A stretch of 64,000 nt of DNA from Marsupella aquatica (lineage: Eukaryota > Marchantiophyta). Of the stretch, positions 45,182-58,100 are shown one piece after another. The DNA lies in contig OZ316894.1 in NCBI GenBank assembly GCA_973895155.1, positions 4,154,001-4,218,000 on the forward strand, read 5' to 3'. A program made the position numbers and the translations under genes. A model generated the notes under the pieces. The model ran no database searches, was not told where the DNA came from, and saw only the letters and a program-made list of their open reading frames with translations. Numbering within the stretch: position 1 is the stretch's first letter; the number at the start of each line of letters is the position of its first letter.

Positions 45182-47562
45182 CAATTGTACAACACACAGG
45201 CATTCATTGCATGGCCTCAACAACACCATGGCTACAATGAGCACATGGTCACAAGGACACATAAGAGGCCTAAGCCAATTTCTTGCTTCACCTGAATTTC
45301 TTTCCATTGGCTAGACATCCTTTGTGCAACTCACTGCATTGGGCTTATTAGTGTCTTAGAATATAATATAATGCCATTGTATAATAGGCAGTGCACATGC
45401 ACTTGTTTGTCAAGACAAGCCCACGTCAGATCATTTGAGAGCATCCATGAAATCTGCTAGAAAGTTCAAGGATGCAATATCAGTCAAAGGGAGGGAAAAA
45501 CGAGTCTCTCTGGAAGCATTTGCGAGGAAGGCTCACGATCAAGGACTGATTTGTCAAAGATGCTTACCCCAACTGTCAGGACTACCATTAGAGAAGGAAA
45601 AGGTAGGTGAGTGTATCTTTGAAGAAAGAAGAAAAAAACACTCCACCTGGATCCAGTCGATGGTTTTTCTTATCCTCAGACAAAGTTTTTAAGTGTGCCC
45701 TCTGTGACCTCTTTATTGTCGCAAGATCCGTGAAGATTCTCTGCCGGCCAGGTCAAAAAGGAAGTCCTGTAGACTAATTTATTTGGCAGAACGATTGCGT
45801 GCAAAAAACATTGGAGTCCATCTCGAATTACAGTGCTGCATTTCAGGTGCAACGAAGCTCGCAAGAACACACTGATCGCTTCAGGAAATCAATTTAAAAA
45901 CAGCGCATCTCGAGTACGTTGCGAGGAAGGTCACCATATGCCAAATTTGTCAAAGCTATGGCCAAGCAAGTCCACATCGACTGAAGAGAGGCGCAGTATT
46001 TAGTATTTGGCATAGGAGGGAAGATAATGCGCCTTGCTTTTATTAGCTTTGAAACTGGATCCCAGCGTTTCGGATAGACCGATTGGGCGAAGCAGTGAAC
46101 TCTAGGTGTGCGAGGTGTTCAGGAAACACAGTTTCAGTTCAATTTCGTGACAATTGGACAGTTTGATCTTGAGTAGCATGATTGAGGAGTGTCGAAGGCA
46201 CATTTTCCCGTTCGCGTCCCCGTTGCTAGCAACAACTCTGGTTCGATCGATTCTTCAGGCAGGGAACAGTCGTATCGGTTTGCTAAGTAATGGATTGATG
46301 CCTAGATCGGTCCGTGAGATCGCTGAGTGTGGGCATCGAGCTGCAGGGTACTGTATTTACCCAGTGCACGGTTTGTGAGTGACTGAAGTGGAAGGAAGAG
46401 CAGGAGTGGAGCAAGGGACTACTGCACGTTAAGCATCGCGTGGCCAGTCGGGTTAGTTTCTGTTCACCATTCGTAGTCGTTCTATCAATTTCCGGAGGGG
46501 TCCCATTGATCGGGGCTTTCCACGGGTGCCGTGGATTCATGAAGAGCTATCTCATTGGGAGGCACGATTTGGCTGTGCGTCGACTGCGGGCATTTCATGG
46601 TGTGGGGAAATCTTATCGTTGTACTCAAGGCTTGCTCACATTGTTTACCCAATCTCATGAGTAGAGGCTTTCAATCCGTCTCCAATCTCATGAGTAGAGT
46701 ATTTCAATCCGTCTAAGGCTTGCTCATATTGTTTGCACATTTCATGATTCTATAGAGGCTTTCTTTCCGAAACCAGTTGTTACGTATCTGCGATTGGCGT
46801 GCTGTGGCTTTGTTGATTTGTTCTCGGTCACACGGCTGCGATTGTTGAAGGGTCGCTGTGCTACTGTCACGTATATCACATAACGCGGAGAGCGAACCCA
46901 TGATGACTCCCTGGAAAATTTCTCTTCACTTCGTTCGGACGTAAGCTATCCTGTTGATTGTCAATGCGTTCTTTAACTAACCGACATTTTCTTTCTCTGC
47001 TTTCAATTCGGTCAGGAATTGAACATCGTCTCGTCTACTGCATATTTTCGGTTCAGTTTGGTCTAGTGGATGTGAGGGACTCATTCTGTTGGCGTTCTCA
47101 AGACTCTGAAAGAGTGTGCGCTCTCCACATTTTTCACTATGAGAAATGTGTGCAAGGTATCTTGTACCTTCCTAAGAGAGACATTCTTTAGTAGTCTTGA
47201 GCTCTCATACACTTATAAGAGCATGGCCACCGGTGGTGAGGCGACTGGCGTCCCCATTCGCCATCGAGGTTGGGACAGAGCCCTGGTAGGAATGGGTACT
47301 CCCTGTGGATACATTATGGTATCTCAAACGTGATATTTCTGTGGATACCTTATGGTATATATCTCAAACTTCATGTTTCTGGTTTTTCCTAGTCAACAGT
47401 TCTGACTAAGAAATCTAGCCTGTGATGTAGACCAAATTCCAAATTTTGGGCCAACTTAAATTTTGGGCCAACTTAATCCCGCTAGTCAATTAGGCGCAGG
47501 CAAGTTTTGAATGGGTGCATACGGCCTGAGTTATTGACGTTACATTAATGGCAACCACAGAG
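45182..47562. other. Gene-free stretch
   Basis: No supported gene. Frames of 60-85 codons at 45435-45692 (lysine-rich), 46154-46378 and 46440-46664 are unrecognised. A 33-base duplication around CAATCTCATGAGTAGAG lies at about 46648-46712. Confidence 0.35.
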
Positions 47563-47990
47563 TTTTAGTTTGTGACCCGGCCGGCAATATTTCAATCACG
47601 GCAAACCTTCAGGGATGAGTTGGTTTGGGATGTCGCATTCAATCTGCTGTTGGAAATGAACCACACTTGAACTGATGAGGGGGCATCAAGGGCCTGTAGT
47701 TCAGTGATAGAGCACTGTGATGTATCCTGGAGGTCCTATATTCAATTCCTAACTGGTCCATGTTGTTAACAATTCCAACATCTGTCAGTTTCTTGGTTGC
47801 CTTAGCCATCCATCTGTCTCAAGATGAGACTATGGCAGTCCACAAGGTTAAGCAAGAGTGAACAGGCAATGCTAGTACACCTTTAGTGGCAACAGGTGGT
47901 TTTTAGTTTGTGACCCAGCCCACAACATTTCAGTCACTGACAGCAAACCTTCACGAATCAGCTGGTTTGAGACGCAGTATTCAATCTGCC
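47563..47990. repeat. Direct duplication flanking a tRNA-like element
   Basis: TTTTAGTTTGTGACCC(G/A)GCC with AA(C/T)ATTTCA and ATTCAATCTGC occurs at about 47563-47655 and again at about 47900-47990, on both sides of the tRNA-like segment. The interval between copies is about 340 bases. Confidence 0.65.
47690..47760 (+). ncRNA. tRNA-derived SINE head or tRNA pseudogene
   Basis: 71 bases have tRNA layout: GGGCCTG at the 5' end nearly pairs with CTGGTCC near the 3' end, an A-box-like TAGTTCAGTGATAGAGCA with a D-stem GTTC/GAGC, and a B-box-like ATTCAATTCCT where GGTTCGAATCC is expected. The anticodon stem does not pair, so it is not a working tRNA. The pattern fits the 5' head of a tRNA-derived SINE. 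Confidence 0.55.
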
Positions 47991-49960
47991 AGACAGTTTC
48001 CTAGTCAGCCTAGCCGTCCAGGTGCCTTAAGATTAGACTATTGCTAAGCTCTTAAGGAAATGAAGCTTTTGTAAAATTAGCAGACAATGTTTGTGACTGG
48101 TCAAAACACTCCATTTGCACAAAGCCCCACTAAGTTTATATGATTCTGCCACTATTGAAGTACTAGTTAATATTTAAGCTCTTTGACCTTTTGATGTAAG
48201 ACTTTTAAGGACATTTTCCTTGTAACTACTGAAGTTATTAACATGAATGTAATATTTTTAGTAAATTTTGTATGAGTTTTATTTACTTCAGTCCATAGAC
48301 TTGAAGTATATAGAGTTTTTGCAAACTTTACTAGAAATAATTTTGACTTGCAATTTTACATGAAAGTAAATATTTTCTGTAAAATTTGCATAAGCTTTAT
48401 TTGCTTCAGTCCATTGATGAAGTAAATAGAGCTTTTGCATATTTTACTAAAAATATAGCTTTCCCTGTAATCCACTGTAGGTTGTTTAAATCCTTTGGTG
48501 ACCAGCCAATGTTTTAGTGCCATCCAGGTTCACACAATGAATAAATTGTTATTAGAATCATGGACCTAACTAACAATCAAGATATTTTTTTGGGTCCTGG
48601 CGAAGCCCTGACTAATTTTGTCATGTCAATGTTAAGAAGACTCTGACCTCTACCTACTTCTCCTGCACCCAACCTACAGTAGTCTTCTCATGCCTGATCC
48701 AGAGCTAATTTTTCTGGGCTTAATCAAACTGTGTAAAGGCTATCCATAGCTAGTATTTTTCTGGGCTTAATCAAACTGTGTAAAGGCTATCCAAAGCTAG
48801 TTTTTCAGGGTCTAATAAACCTACATTGAACTCAAAATCTAAAGTATACAAGGGATACACCTTGGTAAGACACATTGAATTAAAATACACAAGAAAAGAA
48901 GTTTGAATAAGACAAAATATTGGAAGATGGATTCACCATATAGGAGTCTCATTGCTTGTACCTCGTATCCGTGTCCTGATTCTGTGCCCACACTCCTTCA
49001 GTGCATTTTATACTCTACTAAGAGTGGGCATGCATTTATCAGTGAATGCGATTTCAGGAGTTTATGCATTTACATATAAGTGCATACAATTACTTATCAA
49101 GGGTAAGCGCTAATATAGTTGTCCTTCAGCAAAATGATTTTAGCCCTGTGTGTGCTTAGAAAAAAACACTTGAAAAGCACTTCTCCAGTGTGAAAAAATG
49201 GGAGAACAAGATGACATGCACTAATCAAGGGTAAGCACTTATGGAGTGTGTAGTGTGTGCTGAGCCCGGCCCTGAGCAAGAGTTCAATGTAGGTTGATTA
49301 GACCAGAAGCAATACCTGGTTTAGTGCACGCCAGATCAGTCTTCCCCGGAGGGTGCACTATATATTAAGGTTATCCAAAGCTAATATTTTAGGGACTACT
49401 GAGGGAAGCTTCTAGACCATTGAAATTGGGGGTGCCAACGGAAAACACGTGCACTAGGCAGGGTGCGCGTGAGTCTCTGAAAAGGATCGAGGGGCGCTTG
49501 AATGAGCGCTTGAATGTACATAGCTCTTTTACGTTATTGGGAAGGGGCACTCTAATGTCCACCTTTTTTTCAATCCTTTGCTGGCCAGCCAATACTGAAC
49601 ATTGAGCTAGAAACTCAGTCTCTAGTCTGTTTCTGGTCCACCCAACCTACAGTAGTACAGAAAATGTGTGGCTCCTCAGTAGTGCCTGAAACATAATGTA
49701 GTCTTCACCCTTATTATTTTAAATACTTTGCTGACTAGCCAATTATCTACTTCAAACTAGAAGACTCGACGGCTATATAAGATCTCTAAGTACATGGCCT
49801 CCTTTATCAGTTGGCTGTCATTTTTCTCAGTTTCATTTAGATCGAGCTCGACAAGTCACGATTAGCAACCTGCAGGCAAATGGCTTATATATATCGCTAC
49901 ATTCTAACGAGAGCAGAGGCGGGCCAACAGTTTGTCGAGAGATCATGCATCATGTAGAAA
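47991..49960. other. Gene-free stretch with local duplications
   Basis: An imperfect duplication of about 125 bases (TTTATTTACTTCAGTCCAT and TTTATTTGCTTCAGTCCAT) lies at about 48255-48455. A duplication of about 51 bases (TTCTGGGCTTAATCAAACTG) lies at about 48710-48805. No gene. Confidence 0.45.
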
Positions 49961-49961
49961 C

Positions 49962-50450
49962 AGCTTGATTTGTGACCCAGGGAGATCGAAGAATTGGGTG
50001 AGCAGCTACTAACTTCCAATCCGAAGGCAAGGCAATACCACCACAATCTGTCAAGAACACAAAAGGCAAACGTTTGGTCACAAGGCGAAAGCTTAATTTG
50101 CGACTCACAAAGAGTGAGAAATTGATTGAGCACCTGCGATTTCCAGGGATTTCTAACGAAATTTACATTAAATATAATCATTCCAAAGTTATCTCAGAGA
50201 ACTTTGCTCATCATGTCATCTGTGAGCCCTCTGTGGCAGAACACAATTGGAAGTCGTCGAGAAGATCACCATGCGAAACCTCTCCAACCTACGGCGGAGA
50301 CTAAGGAATTGTGTGAGGAGCTACTTGCAGGCATTCCTAATGACGTCACGTTGCACATGATCATTCCAAAGACACCATGGCAAACTTTGCAGGTCATGCC
50401 ATCTGTGAGCAGAGCGTGGCAGCACGTAATCGAAAGTCGACAGGCTTATG
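49962..50450 (+). repeat. Serial duplication of the F-box N-terminal segment
   Basis: Three related segments follow each other: GAGCAGCTACTAACTTCC (about 50007), GAGCACCTGCGATTTCC (about 50129) and GAGGAGCTACTTGCAGGCAT (about 50316), each preceded by a GA-rich AA(T)TTG(G/T)GTGAG-like word. Units 2 and 3 also share ATCATTCCAAAG...CTTTGC...TCATGCCATCTGTGAGC. The last unit is the one in frame with the kelch repeats. Confidence 0.6.
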
Positions 50451-51058
50451 ACGCTCGAGTTCGCTCACACTCAACCGAAGAACTTGGGGTGCTTCAAGAC
50501 TTTAGTTGCTATAAGCAAAAGATAGTCGGCAGGCTCTATATCCGTAGCACAAGGGCCAAACAATCGGGCAAACAACCATCCCATCTGTATCTGCTCCCAA
50601 AAATCCCAGAACTTGGTGACACAGGAATCCCTCGATATTGCAACATCGTCAGTCTGGATGGTAAAATCTATGTTTTGGGAGGGGTCAAGAAGCGGGTCAA
50701 GGATCGCACAGGTAAAGTTCAGTATGGCAGTGTGAGAGTTTTCGTACTCGATTTGGCAGGACAGAAGCCTTGGAAGGAGTGTGCGAGCATGCTACAACCC
50801 CGGTTGTTCTTGAATCCTTCCGAAGACTGGTTTCTGTCTGAGAGTGAAGGAGGTTGGATGGAAAGTGGATGTCATGTCAAAGACGGGAGAATCTACGTGG
50901 TTGGCGGCAGGCGTGATCTCACAACTGTAAGTCCAGATATCCAGTATGTGGAAAATAAATGCGGATGGGAGGTGTATGATCCTAATTTAGATACGTGGTC
51001 CACGATAGAACCAGCAATAAGGTCTACGTGGATCGTTCCTAATACTTTGGAACTTTAG
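50126..51058 (+). CDS. F-box/kelch-repeat protein, probably truncated
   Basis: A 310-codon frame. F-box/kelch proteins bind SKP1 in SCF ubiquitin ligases and use the kelch propeller to hold the substrate. An F-box-like segment spans about residues 62-105 (LLAGIPNDVTLHMIIPK...MPSVSRAWQHVIESR). Kelch motifs lie at about 173-215 (LDGKIYVLGG then VFVLDL) and 246-295 (KDGRIYVVGG, CGWEVYDPNLDTW). Only two clear kelch blades are present where five or six are usual, so the C-terminus is short. Residues 9-44 (IIIPKLSQRTLLIMSSVSPLWQ) are a second, degenerate F-box core whose front half (HLRFPGISNEIYIKY) is in another frame. The true start may be further down, such as the ATG at 50213 or 50357. No introns seen. 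Confidence 0.68.
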   Translation: MSTCDFQGFLTKFTLNIIIPKLSQRTLLIMSSVSPLWQNTIGSRREDHHAKPLQPTAETKELCEELLAGIPNDVTLHMIIPKTPWQTLQVMPSVSRAWQHVIESRQAYDARVRSHSTEELGVLQDFSCYKQKIVGRLYIRSTRAKQSGKQPSHLYLLPKIPELGDTGIPRYCNIVSLDGKIYVLGGVKKRVKDRTGKVQYGSVRVFVLDLAGQKPWKECASMLQPRLFLNPSEDWFLSESEGGWMESGCHVKDGRIYVVGGRRDLTTVSPDIQYVENKCGWEVYDPNLDTWSTIEPAIRSTWIVPNTLEL

Positions 51059-51170
51059 CATTCCAATAACCCTGCCCGGTAATCACAGATCAAAATGTGA
51101 TAGTATTTAAAGAAACTAACGAGGATTATCAATGATACACGGTACTGCAGTTACCGAGACCCTTCGAACA

Positions 51171-51239
51171 GGTGATCACGATAGAATCTAATCACGTGAG
51201 ACACCGGTGATCACGATAGAATCTAATCATGTGAGACAG
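51171..51239. repeat. 35-bp tandem duplication
   Basis: GGTGATCACGATAGAATCTA starts at 51171 and 51206; the units differ at about two positions. Confidence 0.85.
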
Positions 51240-51592
51240 GAGGTTTGTGGTGCGTGACAGAACCGATAATAACGTTTGCAACGATCGCACGTGATTTCTT
51301 GGAAGTTTAGACGTTACTAGCTGAGTGCAGCTTGGCGTATTTGGCAGTGTACCTGCATCTCAACATCTTAGTAGCATCGCTGGACGAAGGATGAGGCTTT
51401 TTCACAGACCATTTTAGTTCAATTTCCAACACTAGTTTAGATCGTACAAGTTAAGCTTGGGCGTGATCGGTACTTTATACCAACTCTTCAAACTACGATC
51501 CCAATTTGAGTGGAATCAAAGAGTTGTCCGAAAATGTCGTGTGTTCGTGTTTACTTTTGTGGCACTTTTTCAGAAAATTTTGCGTGGTAAAG

Positions 51593-51812
51593 TTGGTGTT
51601 TTCTTCCAATAGGAATTGAAACGAAGATGGACTGAGCTTGTGAAACTTACAATCTCCTTGTTAGATTTGGTGCTTTCTTCCAATAGGAATTGAAACGAGG
51701 ATGAACTGAGCTTGTGAAACATACAATCTCCTTGGTAAATTTGGTGCTTTCTTCCAATAGGAATTGAAACTTGGATGGACTGAGCTTGTGAATCATACCA
51801 TCTCCATGGACC
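51593..51812. repeat. 74-bp tandem repeat, three copies
   Basis: TTGGTGTTTTCTTCCAATAG and its near copies begin at 51593, 51667 and 51741, an exact 74-base period. Confidence 0.9.
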
Positions 51813-52008
51813 GTGACACCCTTTACACTGTCACCTTTCCCTCGATTCGACAAACAAAAGCGGTCATTGTCGAAACTTATCTTACAACATGTCGTTCCGG
51901 TCACAAATTGGTGACACCCTTTACACTGTCACCTTTCCCTCGATTCGACAAACAAAAGCGGTCATTGTCGAAACTTATCTTACAACATGTCGTTCCGGTC
52001 ACAAATTG
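51813..52008. repeat. 98-bp exact tandem duplication
   Basis: GTGACACCCTTTACACTGTC begins at 51813 and 51911; the two 98-base units look identical. Each unit starts with a small palindrome GTGACA...TGTCAC. It directly follows the 74-base array and lies just beyond the 3' end of the ABCG gene. Confidence 0.92.
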
Positions 52009-52164
52009 TCTCGGTCGATCACAAGTCTTGCTCTAAACGCAGTACACTGATTTTGCTAATTAGTCTCAGATTTACGTACGTGGTCATTACTAGCCGCAAG
52101 CTAGCTATATACGTGTTAAAAAAGGTTCAGAGGAGGGCAACTATACTGCTTCTACTTCGGTTGG

Positions 52165-55100
52165 TCACCATCTGACGTTCTTGGTGCCGAGGCGCAGAGC
52201 AATGTAGAAGATTATTCGGTAGGCCACCACAAAGGCGATCATAACAAGAATGTTCATCGTTTGATTGACCTTCCCTCCAACTAGTTCGTGCAATACCTTG
52301 GCAGAATCCATGCCACTGTGCCAGACAGTTCCCTTCAAGCTCTCGAACTCATTGGCCAGCAGACTCTCGTAAGAGTACTTGAACAAAGAGAGATAGTGCA
52401 GCCACAGCCAGTAGCATGGTATGTCCGTCCTGTCATCAATCAATTAAAGTTGCCACAACAGCAGACCAAACATCAGACGTGCTTTTCAACCCACAAACGA
52501 CTTTGACTCAAACATGCCAAAGGAAATATGTCCATTTCACGCATAAGGAATTGCGAAATGACCCAATTGGGCATTATTAAACTACAACAAACATGTCCAT
52601 TCCACGCATAAGGAATTGCCAAATGACCCAATTGGGCATTATTAAACTACAACAGTCCACCTGAAACACAGCAAATTTAAGTGTGGAAAGACTACGAAAG
52701 AAGGAACTGGGTAGAATGTACAAGTTGTAGAGAATCTTATTATTTAAGACAACGTATTAAACCCTACCCTTTAAAATAGCAGGCAAAATAATATATTCAA
52801 CTATTGGTGAATACCCTCAGACATTCTTAAGTTCCAGCAATTAAGAAAATGAAATCAAATTAAGTGGAAACGACTAGGCCAATTAGGCAATGATGTGTTT
52901 CTTAAATCAAAAAGTTACAGAAGGCTGGGTTAGGATAACAATTATGATATAGTGGAAGAAGTCGAAGAACTAACAGAGGATTCACCGATAACTGAATTTC
53001 GTACCTGTTGATGAAGAAGCCCGAGAAGAGGAACATGTAAGCCGTGGAGCCGCCCACCACAGCTAGAGCGACAGTGAAATTCGGAAATAACGCACTGATC
53101 ATCGTCACAAGAGCATTGGACATTGAGAGCACCAGGAAGATGACTGTGGTGAAGAAGAAAATGGCACCAGTCTGATTTGCAAGGCCCACAGCAAAGTACG
53201 AGAGTCCAGTGCAAATGGCTGCTAGCAAGAGGAAGAAGGGCTGCCCCACCAAAGCGTGGGAGAGCACATAAGACGACGTCCGATAGGCCCCTCTCGATGT
53301 CTCACGTATGAAGATTTGCCTCTCGAGAAGAAAGATCGGTAACGCCTCTGTGGATGTGAACACGAGTATTGCTAGTGTGAAAATCAGGAATACTTGCCGG
53401 TTCCGGATTCCTTTCAGGCTTATTGGACTATGGCAGAAGAGGCTCACCAAGACAAGGCCGGTCAGAACCTGTCACCAAACCACACCAAAATTCATCCCCG
53501 GTCTTTCAGATTCCCGTCTATTCCAGAAATTAGGAATCCAGTCAAACTCTCCGTTGCCCATGTGATCAGGTTGTTTAGGAATATCATCAGGCAAAGAACG
53601 CTAATTGCAGGCACTTTTTAGAAATTTTAACGTTGATGGAGGGTAATTAGTCGATGATCAGCGAAATCTAGAAAGCTGAGGGTTTAGTTTCTGAAATCAA
53701 ATGTTCAAAGGAGAAACAAGTACGGAAGTACCGTTACGCCAACTCGAGTAAGGAAGAGTGTTCGAGTACGGAAAATGTTGTAGAAGTTGCGCTTTGAGAG
53801 CACCATGAACTCCGAAAGGAAGGAAGTAGGGTATCTCCTGCGCCGACGCTTTGGTAGTGATACCAGGCCTTCATCCACTTCTTTTGGTATTTCCACATCC
53901 TCAACTAAGCCCAAAAACTTTCTTCTGTCCTTCTGTACTCATGGACATGTCCATTAAAATGATTATTTTATGTCAGTCTCTTGCTTCCAATTAATTTTTT
54001 GACATTTGTGAGCTCTTGAGCTGCAGAAAAAGTGGTAGGCTACCAACATTCCATCTTGACCCAGCCTGTGAACGTACATTCGTCATTAATGAAACCAATT
54101 CGTCGTACTTCTGTACGACCATCGAATGATCATGCAATCATTCCCAATATCTTCGAAGGAAGTACACGCCGCTTGAACTTCAGGCAATTCATGAAGCCTT
54201 GACAGCAAGTTCCAGTCAAAAGAATTCAAATGCCACCTAGCACTGTTTACATACCTCATGGACGATCAGTTTGTTGAGACCTTCAGGATAGTTCTCGAAC
54301 TCGGCAATGGTGTCTAGGGCATACTCCACTACGTTTACCTGCTTTAGACAAGGGTGCATTCACTGGTGATTGTCCATAACAGCTCAGTATCTGACTAAGC
54401 TTATATTCGGTCACAATGCATCTGAAAGTAATCTTACTTTTTTCTGAATGAACTTTCGATCGCTGTAGCCGTGTCGGAAATGCCAGCGATAGATGTTCTA
54501 CCCAAAACCCAACTCTCACATTCATATTCGTACTGTGCATTAAAACGGGAGTCACAGACGGAAACCAACTTTCTGGTAGATGACTACTTGGTGATGACAG
54601 GAAATTTGGAACTCTAGCGAGGCAGAAATTATCACTTTGCATTCATCACAAACCGGGTGGTGAAGGCTTAATGATGATGCGATGATGCGATGATGCAAAA
54701 TTGTAATGACATCTATTCAAGTCTATTCACATCAAATCCTTGAATCCAAGACGCGGGATGCGTTTGTTGTTCTATGACTCGAACGATTAAGTCGTACGCA
54801 TAAGCCCACGTCGACTTGTAAGAACAATCATCGACGCACACGAAACGTACATGTTCGGGCATGGGACGGCCCTGCAGGGTTGTGAAGTGGTCCACGATGC
54901 CGGAGGCGTGGCCGTGGTACACAACGCTTCCCTTGGCTAGTACGAGCATGTTGTGTATGGCGCCAAGCATTCGGTAACTTGGTTGGTGCACAGTAAGGAC
55001 AACCGTGTGCCTTCTCTTCACAGCCAGCCGACACAACGATTCCATCACCTGCCAATATTCAATTATGGTAAGTACGATCATACGCTCCTACGCAATTAAT

Positions 55101-58100
55101 TATGTCAAGCCCTCAACTCACGCTACGGTATTCCAAAACCTAAGTAGTGGTAGAGCACGCAATTCTACCCCACCGTGAAGTTGACACATAACAAACTTGA
55201 CCACTGCAATACTCTCAGCGGCACAACATTATACCGTAATGGTACGTGGGGTCCATCAATTATCGTAACACAGTCGCCTTCTACGATTTTCCTACGGTGG
55301 GAAAGGACTCTAATCAATTATCGTAACACAGTCGCCTTCTACGATTTTCCTACGGTGGGAAAGGACTCTAATCTGTCTTAATGAGGCGAATATTAGATTC
55401 TTTGCCGGCATGTCTTTCATTAATGGATCATGGTGCAGCTCGATTTTGCCGATCTGACAGTAGTCTGCTTCAAGGTAGAAACTAACATTGGATTCGTACG
55501 CCAGGTAAGTGAAGCCGGATCCACGGCGGCATAGGCAAAATCAGTAAATTTGTAGAGGGACACTGCATGAATGAAAAACTCGACCTACAGGTACGATCAA
55601 GCTTTTCAGGTAACGCCGAACCTAATTTTTTATGTTGTCGAGGCTGCGGTACGAAAGAGAACACGTACTCATGCCTCTGAATGAAACCTGCTCCTCATGG
55701 TTTTAGAACTTGTAAGCATACAAATCTGCTCCTCATGGTTTTAGAACTTGTAAGCATACATGAGTGAGTACGGAGTCCTGCCTAGTGAGGAGAAAAGGCC
55801 TGACTCGAGCGGCATCACACTCTCGCACGACAATGTCCTTAAATGACCTCATTGGCGCCCATGTGACGGACACATTTCTGGTGGAGTAGAAAACAAGGGT
55901 ACGTAGGCATTGATGTACTACCGTGCATGACACTCTACCGTGAATGACACTCTTATTCTTAATGCTGGTAAACTAGTATATATGGACGGCAGCGTTAGAA
56001 ATGTCTGTCAGCGAACAACCTCCACTAACAAGAGTTTCGATCCAAGAAAAAAATCTGATCGAGAGTTTGGAGACATGTGAGAAAGTATAATGCAACCTGA
56101 CAGAATTCTTGAATGAGTGCTTTGAGAAAAGTTCTTCCCAATAGTTACATCCACCAATACACTCACTACTGCAGCCCCGTAACATGCACAACCTACGGCA
56201 TTCGGTGGTTTTGGGGATTTACTCATGGTGTTTAAAGCACCAGACGTTTATAAGATGATACACGTTACTTAGGATGTCATTTGCTACATGTTTGTGATCC
56301 AGTTTGACGTTTCTACAAGTTGAAACTCCCCCAGGAGCTTAACGCGAAATCAACGAGGTAAAAGTCTTGAAGGGTCCGGGGCCTTACTTGTAGTGCAGAC
56401 GTGCTGTCCAGGCCTGATGTCGGTTCGTCCAGGAGAAGTACAGGCGGATTATGAATGACATCCACTCCGATGGACAGGCGTCTCCTCTCTCCGCCAGAAA
56501 TACCACGGGCCTGCTCTGTTCGAAAGTTCGAAACGTCAAATCTGCCCCTCCATGTGAGGTCTCATACAATTGCTCTCGAAAGACCATTAAAATTAGCATG
56601 CAAATTTAAGCAGACCACGGACAGGCGAACATTCACTTCAACATGCTTGCTCAGCACACAATCCACCTGTGCATACCTTCTCGTCTCCCACCCGCGTATC
56701 ACAACATGCAGTGAGGCCCAGTTCCTCAATCAGAGCCTTCACCCTTTCCAGCTTCTGCTCCTTCGTGACATAGTTAGGTACCCTCAACTGAGCACTGAAC
56801 ATCAAGATCTCTTTCACTGTCAGCACTGGAAACAAAGCATCTTCCTGCGTACACATGCAAATCCAAAGTTTCAGAATGGTTGCCTACAAGCGTGCAGCCT
56901 CTCGTTCAAAAGGAATAAGAGTGCAACAGAGACAAATCTCTCCGAGCTCCATAACGAGGAGAACCCAAAGAGAATGGGTTAACCTATTTTGCGGAGTGAC
57001 CCCAGAACGTGAACGGCCACTCTAAAGTGCCCTGGATCTCCGTAAATCACCAGTAAATCATTGCAAGGCCAAGTCTACTGCCAGATTACATTCTCGTGTG
57101 CTAATACTAAGCTTTTGAGGCTAACAGCGAGTGACAAGGTCAAGGTTTGAAGAGCAAAACTTCGTTGACAATTTGGAAAAATAAATCTAACTCTGTATTA
57201 AATTCTCATTAGAGCTTCATAGTTAATTGATTGCCCATCACCTATCTCAAAAAGTTCCAATTGACGGATTCGGCTGCGTATACAATATGGACGACCAGAT
57301 TTACAGGTTTCGGATCAGGTCAGCCTTATGGTCAACAATCTTCCTCGAATCGTTAGGGAACAGACTGGGATCAGGGTATGTGAAGGTGAGCCGCTTGCGG
57401 CAAATCCCGTCCTGATGAAGCTGAAACATCTACTGCAGACAAAACTCTGTACAACTGAAGTCCTGGAAAAAGTATGGAACAATTGTCGTATTCATTTGGT
57501 TCAAAAGAACATCAAGGAGAGGTCTGATAGTCTCAGCGAACCAACAAAACATCAACACACAGTGGGCTGCCATAAACTATTGTAAAAATTGCATTACGTG
57601 CTTTGAACAGTCTTGACCATGTTACGTACTTGCATGACATAGCCTGAGATTGACTTCAGTCCGTCAGCGACGCGCATTCCATTCACTAGAATAGAGCCTT
57701 CCAGGCTTCTGTGGTCGATCCTGCCTGCCAGTGCGTCCAGCAGGGTAGTCTTCGACGAACCAGAGCGGCCAATGATGGCAAGAACCTCACTGTGGTTGGC
57801 CCTGGCGTTGACGCTGTTCAGCAGCACCTTCTTCCCCGCCACATCCTTGCGGCTGCCGCCTACATTCACCTAAATTTTGCATCGTCCCACCAAAAATGGA
57901 CTCATAAATTCAATAGAGGCTCGACAACATAAGTACTTGTCAAGCTCACCCAGGAAAAATAAATATATAGGGCCCTCAGCAGTGTCGGATAGTGAATGCC
58001 AAAACATTCATCAGAGAGGCTCTAGATCATTGAACTCAAACATGTCAATCCTAGAACTGATCAGTTTCCTACGATGACCTGTCCTTCAGGAATACATCTA

